Source of the DNA: Euglena gracilis
Taxonomy: Eukaryota; Euglenida; Euglenophyceae; Euglenales
Length of the DNA stretch: 64,000 nucleotides
Direction: 5' to 3'
NCBI GenBank assembly: GCA_039621445.1
Contig: CP154954.1
Span: 34,011,737-34,075,736, forward strand
Shown: piece by piece, positions 1 to 11,329 of the stretch
How positions within the stretch are numbered: position 1 is the stretch's first letter
How the letters are laid out: every line of letters starts with the position of its first letter
Notes under the pieces: model-generated
Told to the model about the DNA's origin: nothing
Seen by the model: only the letters and a program-made list of their open reading frames with translations
Database searches by the model: none
Program-made: the position numbers and the translations under genes

Positions 1-573
1 TAGGTAAAGGATCGCCGACCTCTAGCCGGGGCAGAGCGCTCGTTTTTGGAGCGCCGGCGCAGCCGATTTCGGCCGAAAACGGGCAAAAAACGACGTTTTT
101 CGGGGTGTTCGTGGTTTACGTGCTATTTTGCGCCTCCCGGGCGGTAACGGCTGCGTTTTACGCACGCCCACCGCGGGCAAAATTGCGCCTATCCGCCCGC
201 CGCCCTTCGCAACAATTAGGTAAAGGATCGCAAGACCTGTAGCCGGGGCAGACCGCTCGTTTTTGGAGCGCCGGCGCAACCGATTTCGGCCGAAAACGGC
301 CGAAACATGACGTTTTTCGGGATGTTCGTGGTTTACGTGCTATTTTGCGCCTCCCGGGCGGTAACGGCTGCGTTTTACACACGCCCGCCGCGGGCAAAAG
401 TGCGCCTATCCGCCCGCCGCCCTTCGCAACAAGTAGGTAAAGGATCGCCGACCTCTAGCCGGGGCAGAGCGCTCGTTTTTGGAGCGCCGGCGCAGCCGAT
501 TTCGGCCGAAAACGGCCGAAAAATGACGTTTTTCGGGGTGTTCGTGGTTTACGTGCTATTTTGCGCCTCCCGG
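1..573. repeat. 216-bp satellite array, left flank of element 1
   Basis: About two and a half monomers of the satellite that fills 12952-43092. The same landmarks recur in order: the palindrome TTTCGGCCGAAA, GACGTTTTTCGGGG, CCCGGGCGGTAACGG, CCGCGGGCAAAATTGCGCC, and GAGCGCTC. The array is cut at 573 by the 5' LTR of element 1 and resumes in register at 12952 after a 4-bp duplication (CCGG, 570-573 and 12952-12955), so the two blocks were one array before insertion. Confidence 0.95.
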
Positions 574-1050
574 TGTGAGTCAGGGGTGCTGAGTGGCCAA
601 ACAACATAACCTAAACCAACCAAACCTGATGACTCCGCAGTTAGGTTTAGGAAAATCTTATTAGGAATTTCAATTGCTGACCCCATTGTCCCTGCACAGG
701 GCTCTGTCTTGTTTTTGTCTGTTTCAAGTTCAAGAATCGAATTATCTTGGTTATCAATTATCATTCTTACCTGGACAGTACGTGGTTCATTACATTGGTG
801 CTGGTTTTGGAATTGCTGAATTGCTTGTATTGTGCTGTTGGTCTTGTGTATTTTTTATCAAAGAAAAGGTGTGAGCCACCCAACTCACCTGTTTTCATTA
901 AAAAAACCCACCAAAAAAAAAGAAAATGCAATTTTTAAAACAGGCCGCGAGGGGAATTGAAAACACCCTGGGCAGGGTTAAAGACCCTACGCAACGGGGT
1001 GCCGGCCCCGAGGAACTGGAAACTCCAGGGCGGGCACCACGGTTACAACA
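574..1050 (+). repeat. 5' LTR of element 1 (LTR-A)
   Basis: A 477-bp long terminal repeat, about 97% identical by eye to 12474-12951 and clearly homologous to 61453-61937. It begins TG and ends CA. The satellite stops at 573 and the primer-binding site begins at 1051. I could not identify a convincing TATA box or AATAAA signal. Short ORFs inside it are not credible genes. Confidence 0.95.
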
Positions 1051-1062
1051 TGGTCGCAGAGG
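1051..1062 (+). other. Primer-binding site of element 1 (initiator-Met-like)
   Basis: TGGTCGCAGAGG directly abuts the 5' LTR. It differs by one base (C for A at the fifth position) from TGGTAGCAGAGG, the complement of the 3' end CCTCTGCTACCA of many eukaryotic initiator methionine tRNAs. The element 2 copy carries the perfect version, so the mismatch probably arose in this copy. Confidence 0.8.
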
Positions 1063-1150
1063 TAGACTGCCCAATTTTGATTCCCCTCCAACATGCGGCT
1101 ACGAACAACAAGCTGAAAAACGACAAGAAACTGCATAAACTGACGCTGAC

Positions 1151-1384
1151 ATGCCTGCTGCCTCAACTGCCATCGCTAGGATGGTGGAGCCGGCGGATGG
1201 CTGCCCAGCTCTGAACCCAACACTGGATGTGCCAACTGCCTTAACCGCCATCGTTAGGGTGGTGGAGCAGGCGGATGGCTTCCCAGCCCTGAACCAAACA
1301 CTGGAAATGCCAGCTGCCTTAACCGCCATCGCTAGGGTGGTGGAGCCGGCAGATGGCTTTGCCGCCATGTACCAATCACTGGAC
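1151..1384 (+). repeat. Three 78-bp tandem repeats encoding the Gag N-terminus
   Basis: Repeat starts at 1151, 1229 and 1307 are exactly 78 bp apart, each encoding a 26-residue unit with the core TAIARVVEPADGF. The unit is in frame, so copy number can change without breaking gag. The same three copies occur at 49525-49758 in element 2, so the triplication predates separation of the two copies. Confidence 0.9.
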
Positions 1385-4300
1385 ATCAACAGGTGGACTG
1401 AACCGGAACAAAACGGCACAGACATTACAGTGCCACAGACATGCAATGACAGCCCACTTGTCATTGCCATGGTGCACATGGACCAGGACGACACCGAACA
1501 GACTGGTCCAGCACCAGATTACACAGAACTGGACGAAAACAACGAACCGTACTTCGACGAACAGGTTTTTGCACCACAAAACTGGTACCAACAGCCAGAA
1601 ACGGACACTCAGAACAACCAAAACTGGCAAACCGCAACAGCACAGCAACCAGGAACCCAGAGTTTTGCACTGGTGGCGGTACGACAGAGCCCGGAACAAC
1701 CAGACCGCCTCCAGGGTGAAACTAAAACTTCGTACCAGGAACCTTCGTACAGCTCGTACGAGATTCCACAGCCGGAACCACAGAACCAGAACACTGACTG
1801 GGACTGGTGGTCGAACTTTGCATGCGAAACTGGACAGCTGACCCAGGAATTTCAACAGTTCAGACGCAAAACTGAACGGACGAATCAGCAAACGGCAGAA
1901 ACTCTGCAGCAGCTGCAACAAACAACGACGGAGTGGGTCAGCGAACTGCACGCCACAATGAACAGACAGGGTGAAGCACTCATGACAGAAATAAACGGCA
2001 GACACGAAGAACTGACAACAGTGCTGGCAACAACCCAAGCAAACATGGAACTGGTGACAGTGAACCAGAACAGGCTGTACCAGGAACATTTCAACGGAAT
2101 GTCACAGCAGATCACAGAAATCAGGGAAATGTCTGGCTCACTGGGTGAAAAACTCAGGGAATTTCACAGTTTTCTGCAGATGGCAGGTGGAAACGCACAG
2201 AACCAGGGTGAACATCTGGTTGGTTTACTACACCGACAGCGAGAAAACGAAAAAACAACTGCAGAACTGCAACAAAGATTGGCTGTTGCAGAAGAACGGG
2301 TCGCAGGAATCACAGGCGGAGTCCAAACGGTGAACAGCAAAGTGGACAAAACTGTGGCAACAGTGTCCAGAAAAGTTGAGAACCTCAGAGGCGAAATCAG
2401 CAGTGTGGTGGAAAGAATTCAGAAGGGCATGGGCAGTGAAATCGGAAATCTGGCAGGACGGGTTCAGCAGCAGGAAACAAAAACGACAACAACCATTCAA
2501 AACTGTGATTACCTGCACAAAAAACTGGTCGAACTGCAGAAAATCCCAGATCAGCAGCAGCAGATTACACAGCTGAACGAGGAAATCGGCAGACTGAAAC
2601 GACAGGTGGAAACTCTGACCTCCAACGAAGAAAAACACAAACAACGCACTGAACGCCTGAACCTGGAGGTCGGCAACCTGGGTCACAGGGTGGACGAAAC
2701 AGCCCAAACGATTCAAAACCTGCTGGGTGAACTGCAAAAAGGGGCCATTAAAACAGGAACACATGACGCATCTGAACATGCCAAATTGCTGGAAATGACA
2801 TCTGCCATTGGCTCAATGACAACCAGGGTCGGTCAACTGGAAGCAAAACTGGCTGGTCTCACAGCAAAAACTGCAGAACGGGAAACACATGACAACGGCA
2901 TTTGGCAGCATTTACATTCTCTGACCACGGAACAAACACAGCAGAAACGGTGGACAGAACAGCTGGTGACCCTGGACAGAAAAACTCAGTACAGTGACAA
3001 AAACGATTGAAAACCTGACCGAAAAACTGGAAAGGCAAACACCCAGCAAATTACAACCCCCAGCCCTAGCCAGGCTGAAATACCCAGACTTTTCGACAAT
3101 TTAAGCATTTCTTCTCGCCCAGCCTGCACAGGGGCCTTCGGGCCAGAGACGGGGGCCAGCCCCCTTGCCAGTGGGCCTCCCTCGAGGACCCCGGCTGGAC
3201 AGCCAGGGGCAGCCACAACGGCCCAACGAACAGAACCCCCCCAGGGGGCGGACAGGGCCGCGGGCCAATGGGATCGGGGACCCCACAACCCCAGAACCAG
3301 CCCCCACCAGCCCCGAGGGGCCAGCCCACAAGACAACACGGGACGGGGACCCTAGAACCCCAGGCCTGGCCAACGGGGATGGGGACCCCACAACCCCTGG
3401 CCCAGCCACGGCCAGCCCTGAGGGGCCAGCCCGCAGGAAACCAAGGGACGGGGACCCCAGAACCCCAGGCCTGTCAAACGGGGACGGGGACCCCACAACC
3501 CCTGACAGGTATGTTCAGCCAGAGCAGCCAGCGGGGGACGAAACACCACACCCAAAAATGGAAGGAGGAGCTGCAGCACTGGGGACCGTTAACTCGGCTT
3601 CCCTGGTGGGGCAGCTCATCCAGCAAGAACTAAAAACTGCCTTGACACCGTTAATTGCCCAACTGACTCGACAAACAGAACAACGGCCGACTGCAGTCCC
3701 GACCAGCCCAGCTCTTACGACAAACCCGACAAGCCCAGCACCACAGCAAACCCAGCCGACTCAGCAGACTCAACAGCCAGTGACGACACAACAAAACCCA
3801 CAGTCCCGGACACGGGGCTTGTTCATGTGGGCAGACGAAACAGAAACTCAGAACACAGCCACAACAACCTGAGTGGGACCCCAGGTGGGGTCTACCCAAA
3901 CTGCCATCCACCACATAGGAGAGGAAACAGTGGTGTCACCCGTGGCAACGGCGCCAACAGCATCCTTCGGGCTGCTGCTGGGTCCAGTGGGCGCGGCAAT
4001 GACAAAAGACCTGGTAAGACCAACACTGCAGGGGAATTTCGCAGATTTTGCCGTGAAATTTCCGATGTACCTGCAACGTGTGTCAGCCGGTCAGGGGTCC
4101 CTGACCGATGACCTGAAACTGTCACTGCTGGAGGGCAGCCTGGACAGTGCCAGCAAACTAGAACTACAACGCAGACAGGAACGCGGTGAGAAAATAAAAT
4201 ACCAGGAATTTTGGAACTGGATGTGCCGGAAATACGGTGGAGACACGCAATCAGCCATCAAAGACGAACTGAAAAACCTGAGACCAAAAACGGAAGGAAA

Positions 4301-4391
4301 ACTGACACTGGAAGCGTGGAGGGAGTTTGAGGCCCATTTCAAACTCCTCTACAGCAGGCTGGAAAATCCATCAGAGGAAGACGCTTACAAC

Positions 4392-4407
4392 AAAAAAAAA
4401 AAAAAAA
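4392..4407 (+). other. A16 tract replacing a 16-base coding stretch in gag
   Basis: Sixteen consecutive A follow ACGCTTACAAC. Element 2 has CTGGTGGCTGAAAAAA, also 16 bases, at the same place (52781-52796). Ten neighbouring bases therefore differ, all to A, with no change in length or frame (LVAEK becomes a Lys run). This does not look like ordinary point mutation or replication slippage. A consensus-calling artefact or conversion from an unusual template is possible. Confidence 0.85.
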
Positions 4408-5369
4408 TGCCTGAAACGCAACGCAGAAGCTGCATCAGGGAACAGGACCGCAGAAATCAGGACAGACCGACACTGAAACTGAAAGGGGTCACGAACATTA
4501 CAAACGTCCCAGATGCAACAACGGAAGACGTTCGTGACCTGGTGGCAGCAACAGTGGGCACAGGTGAAAATTTTCAGGTGGCACGAGACGGACAAAACTT
4601 CAGGATCCAACTGCACAGCAGCAGAGCTGCTGAACTGCTCCTGATGAAAAACGGTTCAACGCTGCTGACTGGACACAAGCCACAATTCACACAGGTACAG
4701 GCCAAACTGACTCTGGACGAACTGTTCCAACGGGTGGAAACCGAACTCAGGTGCCAACAACAGTCAGACTCCCTGGGTAGGGGGTACAACGGCTGGCAGA
4801 ACCAACCTCGTGAAAACAGATCACGGTCGATGGACCGCAGGGGTTACGTCAGGGAAGTCAAGGAGGAGGAGAAAACAAAATCCAGAAGTCGGACACCACC
4901 TTCCAGATCCCGACCCAACTCCCCTGGACCTCGAACCCCAACACCTGAAAAACCCAGACCCCCTTCTCCACGCCAGCAGGTGCCCATGGCAGTTTCAGAA
5001 CAGCCTGGCCAGGGACGGTACACCAACTGGTCAGACTGGGGACAGAACGACTGGGGCAAAGGCAAAGGAAAGGGGAAAGGTCAAAACTGGGGTTCAACCC
5101 AAAACTGGAACCAGAACTGGAATCAGAATTACGGCAAAGGCTACGATTCAGGAAAGGGATACAACTCTGGGAAAGGATACGATTCTGGGAAGGGGAGCGG
5201 GAAAGGAAAAGGCAAAGGGCAACCACAGTCACAGCCAGCGACGACAAAAACTGAACCACAGCCACAGCAAACCAACTCACAGGAGCCAGCCAACCAGCCG
5301 CAGGGACAGCCAAAGGCGGAATCTTCCAGCAATCGCTGGCAGCCAGTTCAAAACGCAGAACGGAAGTGA

Positions 5370-5636
5370 AGGGGCTGCGGCCTGAGGGTAGGGGACGAGA
5401 GGGGCGACTCTCTGCAGACACAACCGAAACAACAAAACAAAACAAGGGAACCAGGTCCAGAGCCGCAGCGGTCATACACACTGGGTAAGGGAGGTAAGAA
5501 AAAACCCCAAAAGAAAAACATCCTGACAAAAAAACGACTCCACAGCCCAGAACCGAAAAGGGAACAGGTCAGCTGCAGGTTCGGCAGAGCAGCTTCACGG
5601 TGGGTGTCTGAAAACTACCACGTGAAGGAAGAAAAA
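5370..5636 (+). other. gag-pol spacer with a splice-donor-like motif
   Basis: Between the gag stop (TGA 5367-5369) and the first pol ATG (5637) lies a conserved, apparently non-coding stretch, present almost unchanged at 53768-54033. It contains CTGCAG followed by an A/C-rich run, and the tandem donor-like motif GGGTAAGGGAGGTAAG (5483-5498). Gag and pol frames do not overlap, so simple programmed frameshifting at the gag stop cannot join them. Reinitiation or splicing is more likely; the sequence alone does not decide. Confidence 0.5.
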
Positions 5637-6305
5637 ATGACAGAAATTCTCTCACACTTCGGGGTCCAGCCCCAGCTGGAGGCCTTTGCAACGGAAAAAA
5701 ACAAAAGATTCCCGCAACGGTGGGGATCGGGCAGCCCAGATGGAACTGACGCCTTTGAAAAAGACTGGCACGGAAAACTGCTGTGGATGAACCCCCCATT
5801 CAGCAAAATTTCACAAGTGGTGAGAAAAATTCAAACAGATGAGGCCCATGCACTCCTCATTGTACCCAGATGGGTTCACAGAAAATGGTACGGGGAAATC
5901 AAAAAGCTGGCAGTGATGTCAATGTTCATGCCAGCAGGAACAAAAGTGGTCGGACAGGGTGACAAGAACTGCAGGAATACACCTTGGCCTGTGGAAGTGT
6001 TTTTGGTATGCGGACACAAAACACGGTGCAAGTACCTACCAGGTTTCCACAAACATTTCATCCCCCTACACCCGACATCCAAGGTGAGGTTCGGCACAGT
6101 CCACGAGTACCCGCCAGTGGAGGACGAGGTGGAAGGTGGTGAACAAAAACCCGATTTGGGGACAGAAAAACCACAGAAACACATCAGAAAACTGCAGGAG
6201 GCAGCCACAGCGACACCAGAACGGGCCACAGCAAAAAAACAAAACCAAAAATGCTGGACCTGTTCTGTGGAACATAATCGGTCAGCAAGGTGTATGAAAA
6301 AATAG
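5637..6305 (+). pseudogene. pol 5' part of element 1: Dam/DIRS-type adenine-methyltransferase-like domain
   Basis: Start chosen at ATG 5637; the upstream GTG at 5604 is not a normal eukaryotic start. The domain reads LEAFATEKNKRFP, then a TDAFEKDW segment, the motif NPPF at 5790-5801, and IVPRWVHRKWYG. This is the pattern of the methyltransferase-like module after RNase H in DIRS-type retrotransposons, related to phage Dam enzymes; NPPF corresponds to catalytic (D/N)PP(Y/F/W). A clear FxGxG SAM-binding loop is not visible, so activity is uncertain. A one-base loss in the A-rich run near 6232-6240 throws the frame, and the peptide then ends out of frame at 6305. In element 2 the same domain continues into the cytosine methyltransferase. 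Confidence 0.72.
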
Positions 6306-6592
6306 GTTTCCAGGTGGTGACGGTGGATTCAGACTCCAGGTGGGAAGCGGATTACCAGGTGGACGTACTGGACTGGGACTTCAGAAAACATTTCAAACCT
6401 GGTGAATTCCACACGGTGGTGTGTGGAGTTCCCTGCGCAGAATTCAGCATTGGCATGACGACAATACCTAGAAACCTGAAAAAGGAGACAGCCTTGCAAA
6501 GAAAGCCCTGGAAATTGTGGAATTTCTGCAGCCGCAGAAATGGTGGTTGGAAAACCCAAGGTACGGATACCTGGGAAAACGAGATTACATGA
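6251..6592 (+). pseudogene. Cytosine-C5-type methyltransferase of element 1, N-terminal half, inactivated
   Basis: The SAM-binding motif begins at 6251 (MLDLFCG) but is followed by TAA at 6275-6277, where element 2 has AAA. Reading resumes at 6290 with YEKIGFQVVTVDSD (the acidic end of the cofactor pocket), then VVCGVPCAEFS with the presumed catalytic Cys codon at 6434-6436. A one-base loss in the GAAAAAGGAG run near 6478-6486 then shifts the frame, leading to the stop at 6590-6592. The rest of the domain is in the frame at 6517. With a nonsense codon and two shifts, this copy cannot make the enzyme as written. Confidence 0.78.
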
Positions 6593-8964
6593 AACCGTAC
6601 CCGTACATTGACGTGGATTACTGCCAATACACAGACTGGGGCTACAGAAAACCAACACGAATCTGGGGCAGCCCTGACATCCTGCAGGTACCAGCAAAAC
6701 GGTGTGACGGGAAAACGTGCAAGAACCTGGACCCAAACGGTGGTGGTCACCTGGTGAAACTCAGCAACAAACACAACATTCCAGCCTTCAAAACATTCAG
6801 GACCCCAGAACAACTGATTCAGGACCTGGCGGGGTTCCACGAACGGCTACGGCAAACCAGCCAAGCCCAGGCCGCGCAGCAACAACCGCTGCAGCAGCCC
6901 AGCCCTGCCCAGACTGCACGACAAAACATGCTCTCACAGCCCAGCCCAGAACTGACAGGTCAACAGCCAAACCCAGATTCAACTGACAAAACAGAACCAG
7001 ACCAAAACATTCGGCTTCCAAAACGACTGTGTGAACCGGTGTCCAAACTCCTGCTGGGGCAGGTCATCAGCAGAAAGAATGCAAAACAACTCCTCATTGA
7101 AGTCCGTGCTGTGTTGCCGGACGGCAAAAAAATGTTCTTACAGGCCATAATTGACACGGGAGCACAGGCAAACCTGGTGAAAAAGAACCTGATTCCCCAA
7201 CAAAATTTCAGACGTTCACAAAAACCCTTGGCCCTGATCACAGCGGACGGAACAAGGATGGAAGGAGGACTACACGAAGTCACACTGGAACTGCAGTTTT
7301 CATCACGGGTGCACAACACGGACAGAACAATGGAATGGTCCACCATTGGAACCTTCCATGACGCCGACATCCAAGTGGATGCCATCCTCGGGTATCCGTG
7401 GATGGAACAACACCAACTGGGAGTTTTCCAACACCTACAATCACTAGCCCTCATATGTGAACCACTGCGGCTGCTGTCCAGTTGGCACCAGCTGAAGGAA
7501 CAAAAACACAGGGAACGGAAAATACACCAACTTCAGAAAAACATTTCGGCAGTGCGGGCAATGAACTTGCAGATTCCTGCTGAAGAGGGCCAGGACGAGG
7601 AAAAACTGTTTGAAGACGAAACAACACTGGATACTCTGGCAAGACAACTTCAGAAATCGGCAAAGAAATCTGACAGGGTTCACGGTGTTGTGGTGGTGCC
7701 AGAAGGACAGGAAACACAAGGCGAAAAGGTGGCAGAACTGGTGAAAAAACTGCGGCAGGACTATGAAGGAGTGGTCTTGCGAGACAAAATCTTCCCAGAC
7801 CCCCCAGAACGCGGACCACTGGGTTATGGGAAAATCGAACTGAAACCTGGAACAGTGGCAAAAAAGCAAAGACCCATCCACATGACGGGAGAACGCCGAC
7901 AGGCACTCATCAACATGGTGGACGAATGGGTTAGGGACCTGAAAGTGGAAGACAGGAGGAGTGACTGGTCCAGCCCCACGTTCGTGGTTGCCAAAAAGGG
8001 TGGAAAATGGAGAGGGGTGGTGGATTTCAGAGCACTGAACGAGGCAACAATCACAGACGCCCATCCCCTCCCTAGGATAGAAGACATCCTAGTTCAACAA
8101 GGACAACGGGCCCTGTACAGTGTACTGGACCTGAAAGACGCCTTCCACCAGGTGCCACTGAGAACAGAGTCCAGACCCTACACCTGCTGCAGCACACCTA
8201 AGGGAACAAAACAGTGGAGAGTGGTGGTCATGGGAATGAAAAACGGTGTACCGATTTTCCAGAGGGTGATCGAGTACAGCCTGGAGGAGGTACAGGACAT
8301 TGCAAACCCCTACGTGGACGACATTATCGTAGGAACCGTTTGGCAGGGATCTGAAGACAAAACCCTCGAACAACACGACAAGGACATCAGAAGGGTGATG
8401 GAGGCACTGAAAAAACAGCAGCACGTGGAAGACATCAAGAAAATCAAATTTTTCGTGAAAGAAGTAGAATTCTGTGGACACGTGCTTGGTGGTGGACAAC
8501 GAAAACCTGCACCTGGGAAACTGATGGCCTTGGAAAAATTGGAGGAACCCAAAACGGTCACAGCCCTGCGGGCATTCCTGGGATTCACAAACTACTACGC
8601 CTCATACGTCCCAGGGTATGCGGAATTGGCTGCAGACCTAATGGAAAAACTGAAAGTAAAAAAGGGACAAGGAAAGAAAGGAAGCCTGACACCTGTGTTT
8701 TTCGGTGAAAAGGAACGAACAGCTTTCCAGACCATCAAAGAAAAACTGCTCGGAAACCTGAAACTGCAAACGGTGAACCCAGACAAACCATTCATACTCA
8801 GGGTGGATGCAAGTGGCAGAGCCGTAGGTGCGGCTCTGGAACAATTCGCGGAGGACACAGCAGAAAAACCAGACCCAACGACAGCCATGACCAAAAAAAA
8901 CAGTACCCGTAGCTTTCTGTTCACGAAAACTGGCACCTGGGCAGGTTCGCTCGGGGTCTCCTAG
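6517..8964 (+). pseudogene. pol: pol of element 1: methyltransferase C-terminus, protease, reverse transcriptase, start of RNase H
   Basis: One open frame of about 815 codons without its natural N-terminus. In order: methyltransferase motif ENP (6550-6558) and TRIW; a Gln/Pro-rich linker (6840-7010); aspartic protease with IIDTGA (DTGA at 7153-7164) and ILGYPWM near its end; a linker with basic helices; RT from about 7800, with FVVAKKGGKWRGVVDFRALN, LYSVLDLKDAFHQVPL and the catalytic YVDD at 8311-8322; the RT thumb and connection (LRAFLGFTNYYASY); and the first RNase H aspartate at 8806-8808 (LRVDASG). An extra A in the run near 8892-8899 (A8 versus A7 in element 2) shifts the frame, and translation ends at 8964. 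The start at 6517 is a frame artefact, not an initiation site. Confidence 0.88.
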
Positions 8965-11083
8965 GGAGAAGGAGACCTACGCAGTGATCCTGGCCCTGCA
9001 AAAATGGGCTTCCTGGATAGGAATGCAACCGGTACTGGTGTTGACGGACCACAAGTCCATTGAGGCATGGGCAACGGAGGCGCTGGACACCCCCAGTGGA
9101 CCAGCTGGACGTAGGGCTAGGTGGCACGAACTGCTTTCGCGGTTCGACATAACCGTTGCATACGTACCTGGCAAAGACAACACGGTCGCCGATGCCTTGA
9201 ATAGGTGGGCCTACCCCGCCTCACAGGCATTCGCAGACGTGAGTATCCACGGGAGTGAGGAGGACGACCGACTCATGAAAGAAATCATCAAACAGGAGGA
9301 AAAGGAACAGAAAACTTGTATGGTGATCAACGTGGCAGACCTGACACAGGCACAAAAACAGCTTCAGGAACCCGTCACTGTGGCCGTCACAACAAGGGGG
9401 GGAGCCAAAACGGGTGAAGATTCGCCCACAGTGCCTGGTTCAACGGAAAACGGTGACACCCCTCAAAAAATTTCAAAAACACCTCAAAAACCTGCAAAAA
9501 CGACAAAGAAATGGGTTGTGAAGGAAACGACTGTGGTGGGACCAAGCAAAAAACTGGCTGCGGCAACCCCAAGGGAGACCACGGATGAGGCAGGAAACCT
9601 GATCCGACCAGACCAACCAAAAAACAAAACCCCAGAAAATTCAAACACGGCCGAGGGACCATCCACTGAGGAAGACCCACCAAGGCGAAGACCCCTGGAA
9701 GAGGACCCTGTGGAACCCCTAACAACAACAGACTCGACAAAACATCAGGACGCGCAAGGTGCGTCAACCTCAACGGGGACACCCGTTGGACCTCCATCAA
9801 GGGGAGTGCACGCCCCGGAGCTTCAACAGGGGGAACCGAAAGGGGTGATGGACAGGGAATGGAAGAACGAGCACGAAAGTTGCCCAAGGTGGGGACCTGT
9901 GCTCAAGGACCTGAAGGAAACGGGGTTCAAAAACTGGCCTGACGGGTACCGATTCGACAACGGCAGGCTCTACAAAAACGGTCTCCTGTGTGTACCAAGT
10001 GGGTTGACTAGAAACGTAATTCGGGAACATCACGAAACAGCCGGGCACCCAGGGTCAACCCGACTGTGGGACCAGATGGGAAGGTGGTTTGCGTTTGCGG
10101 ACCATCAGGATGCAAAAAAACTGACAGACAAAAAGATGACCATGTGTGAAACCTGCCAAGCCACAGAACCCAGCCACCTACCATACAAGTGCCCCATTGA
10201 ACCGACACCGATTCCTGCACACCTGATGGACAGTGTTGCCATCGACTTGTTCTCACTTCCTGAAAAGACCTTTGAAGGGAAAAAATATGACACGTTGGCG
10301 TTGTGTGTGGACAGGCTGAGTGGGTGGATGGTTGCAACCCCCCACCTGGCCAAGGGACTCACAGCAGAAAAGGTTGGAAAGGAAATGTACAAACAGTGGG
10401 GGATTTTTGGGATACCCTCGGTGGTGAGCTCCGACCGGGGCTCCCACTTCACAGCCGGTTGGTGGAAAACACTGTGTGCTGCCCACGGGGTCTGTGTGGC
10501 GTACGGGCAGGCATACCACCACCAAGCCAACGGACGGGCTGAGGTAGCGGGTCAACAAGTCATCCGAAAACTGGCAAAACTGGCTGCTGAAAAAGGGGTA
10601 CCCTGGGTTGAACTCCTACCGAACGCCTTGAGGGCCCTACACGACGTCCCAGGTGAAACGGGATTGTCACCGTACGAAATTGTGTTTGGCAGACACAGAC
10701 CGTTGGCGGGATTGCCATACCAACCACAAAAGGAAGCGGAAGGGGCCACAACGTTCTTGGAAAGGATGAAAGAACAAGACCAGTGGGTGAGCCTGGTCCT
10801 GAACGAAAAACAGCGTGAACGGGCTGAAACGGTGAACAAAAACCGCAGAGAACCACCTGCCTTGGAAAGCGGTTCCAAAGTCTGGTATCAACCCGAAAGA
10901 CAACCTGGTGCCGACAAACTCGAACCGAAGTGGAAAGGACCTGCGGTGGTGTTGGAACGGGTAGGACAGCACTCCTACGTGGTTGAACTTCGACCTGGAA
11001 ACCGACAACCTGCCCACCGTTCACAACTCAAACCCCACGTGGAGGACCACTACAACAAAACCCCTGTCCCCCTCTACTTTTAG
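8900..11083 (+). pseudogene. pol: pol of element 1: RNase H remainder, linker, DD35E integrase
   Basis: After the shift the frame stays open for about 720 codons. It carries the rest of RNase H (FCSRKL, ETYAVILALQKW, VLTDHKSIEAWA, DNTVADALNRW) and then a Thr/Pro/Lys-rich linker (about 9250-9850). The integrase has an HHCC zinc-binding domain (HHETAGH and CETC, 10028-10165) and a core with Asp at 10244, Asp at 10433 and Glu at 10541. Thirty-five residues separate the last two, the classic DD35E spacing. The C-terminal integrase segment includes SKVWYQPER and HRSQLKPHV. All visible catalytic residues are present. The frame stops at TAG 11081-11083, immediately before the chromodomain. Confidence 0.9.
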
Positions 11084-11329
11084 TCGGGCAAGGCACAGGA
11101 GTTGGAGGTCGGACCTGACGAATGGGAGGTTGATAAAGTACTGAACCACCGCAGAAAAGACGGAAAACTTCAATTTTTGATTCAGTGGAAAAACTGGGAC
11201 CCATCCGACACTCAGTGGGAACCCCTGAACCACTTCTTCCTCCGAACGAACAAAGAGGTGGTCCAATATTGCAAGGAACGGGACTTGGCTGTGGATGTGA
11301 GGGAGTTGCTTGATGGGATGGAGTGACAC
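11084..11329 (+). pseudogene. Chromodomain at the integrase C-terminus, element 1
   Basis: In the same frame as the integrase but cut off from it by TAG at 11081-11083; element 2 reads TGG there. The segment VGPDEWEVDKVLNHR, then LQFLIQWKNWDPSDTQWEP and a C-terminal helix is a canonical chromodomain. Three aromatic positions (Trp at 11123, 11186 and 11195) match the methyl-lysine cage of HP1-like chromodomains, so histone-tail binding is plausible. Chromodomains in this family are thought to steer integration to heterochromatin. It ends with TGA at 11327-11329. Without readthrough, this copy would make an integrase lacking the targeting module. Confidence 0.88.

Larger units (their letters stand above)
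1151..5369 (+). pseudogene. gag: gag of element 1 (coiled-coil, capsid-like, GK-rich tail), frameshifted
   Basis: Structural polyprotein in three open pieces: 1151-3010, a Pro-rich stretch 3165-3872, and 3873-5369. Order: three tandem 26-residue repeats; a Gln/Glu-rich region; a long coiled coil with many Asn/Gln/Glu (about 1850-2950); a Pro/Gly/Thr low-complexity region (3165-3840); a capsid-like helical domain (about 4005-4760, with WNWM and EAWREFEAHFKLLY); an Arg/Ser region; and a tail of GKGKGKG and W-N-Q repeats (5040-5220). No CCHC knuckle is present, so the basic tail probably binds RNA. Against element 2 it has an extra base near 2983, a lost A near 3035, further shifts in the Pro-rich part, and TGA at 3870-3872 where element 2 has TGG. 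Residues before ATG 1151 are open, but element 2 supports the start at this ATG. Confidence 0.8.

Noticed and set aside
61-90. CENP-B-box-like sequence in the satellite (TTTCGGCCGAAAACGG)
   Set aside because: The TTCG and CGG halves are present, but the spacing to CGGG is one base too long and most monomers have CGGC. It does not match the consensus.
2228-2779. Minus-strand ORF of 183 codons inside gag
   Set aside because: It is a shadow of the plus-strand gag frame, with Phe/Leu/Cys-rich composition expected from the complement of Gln/Glu/Lys codons.
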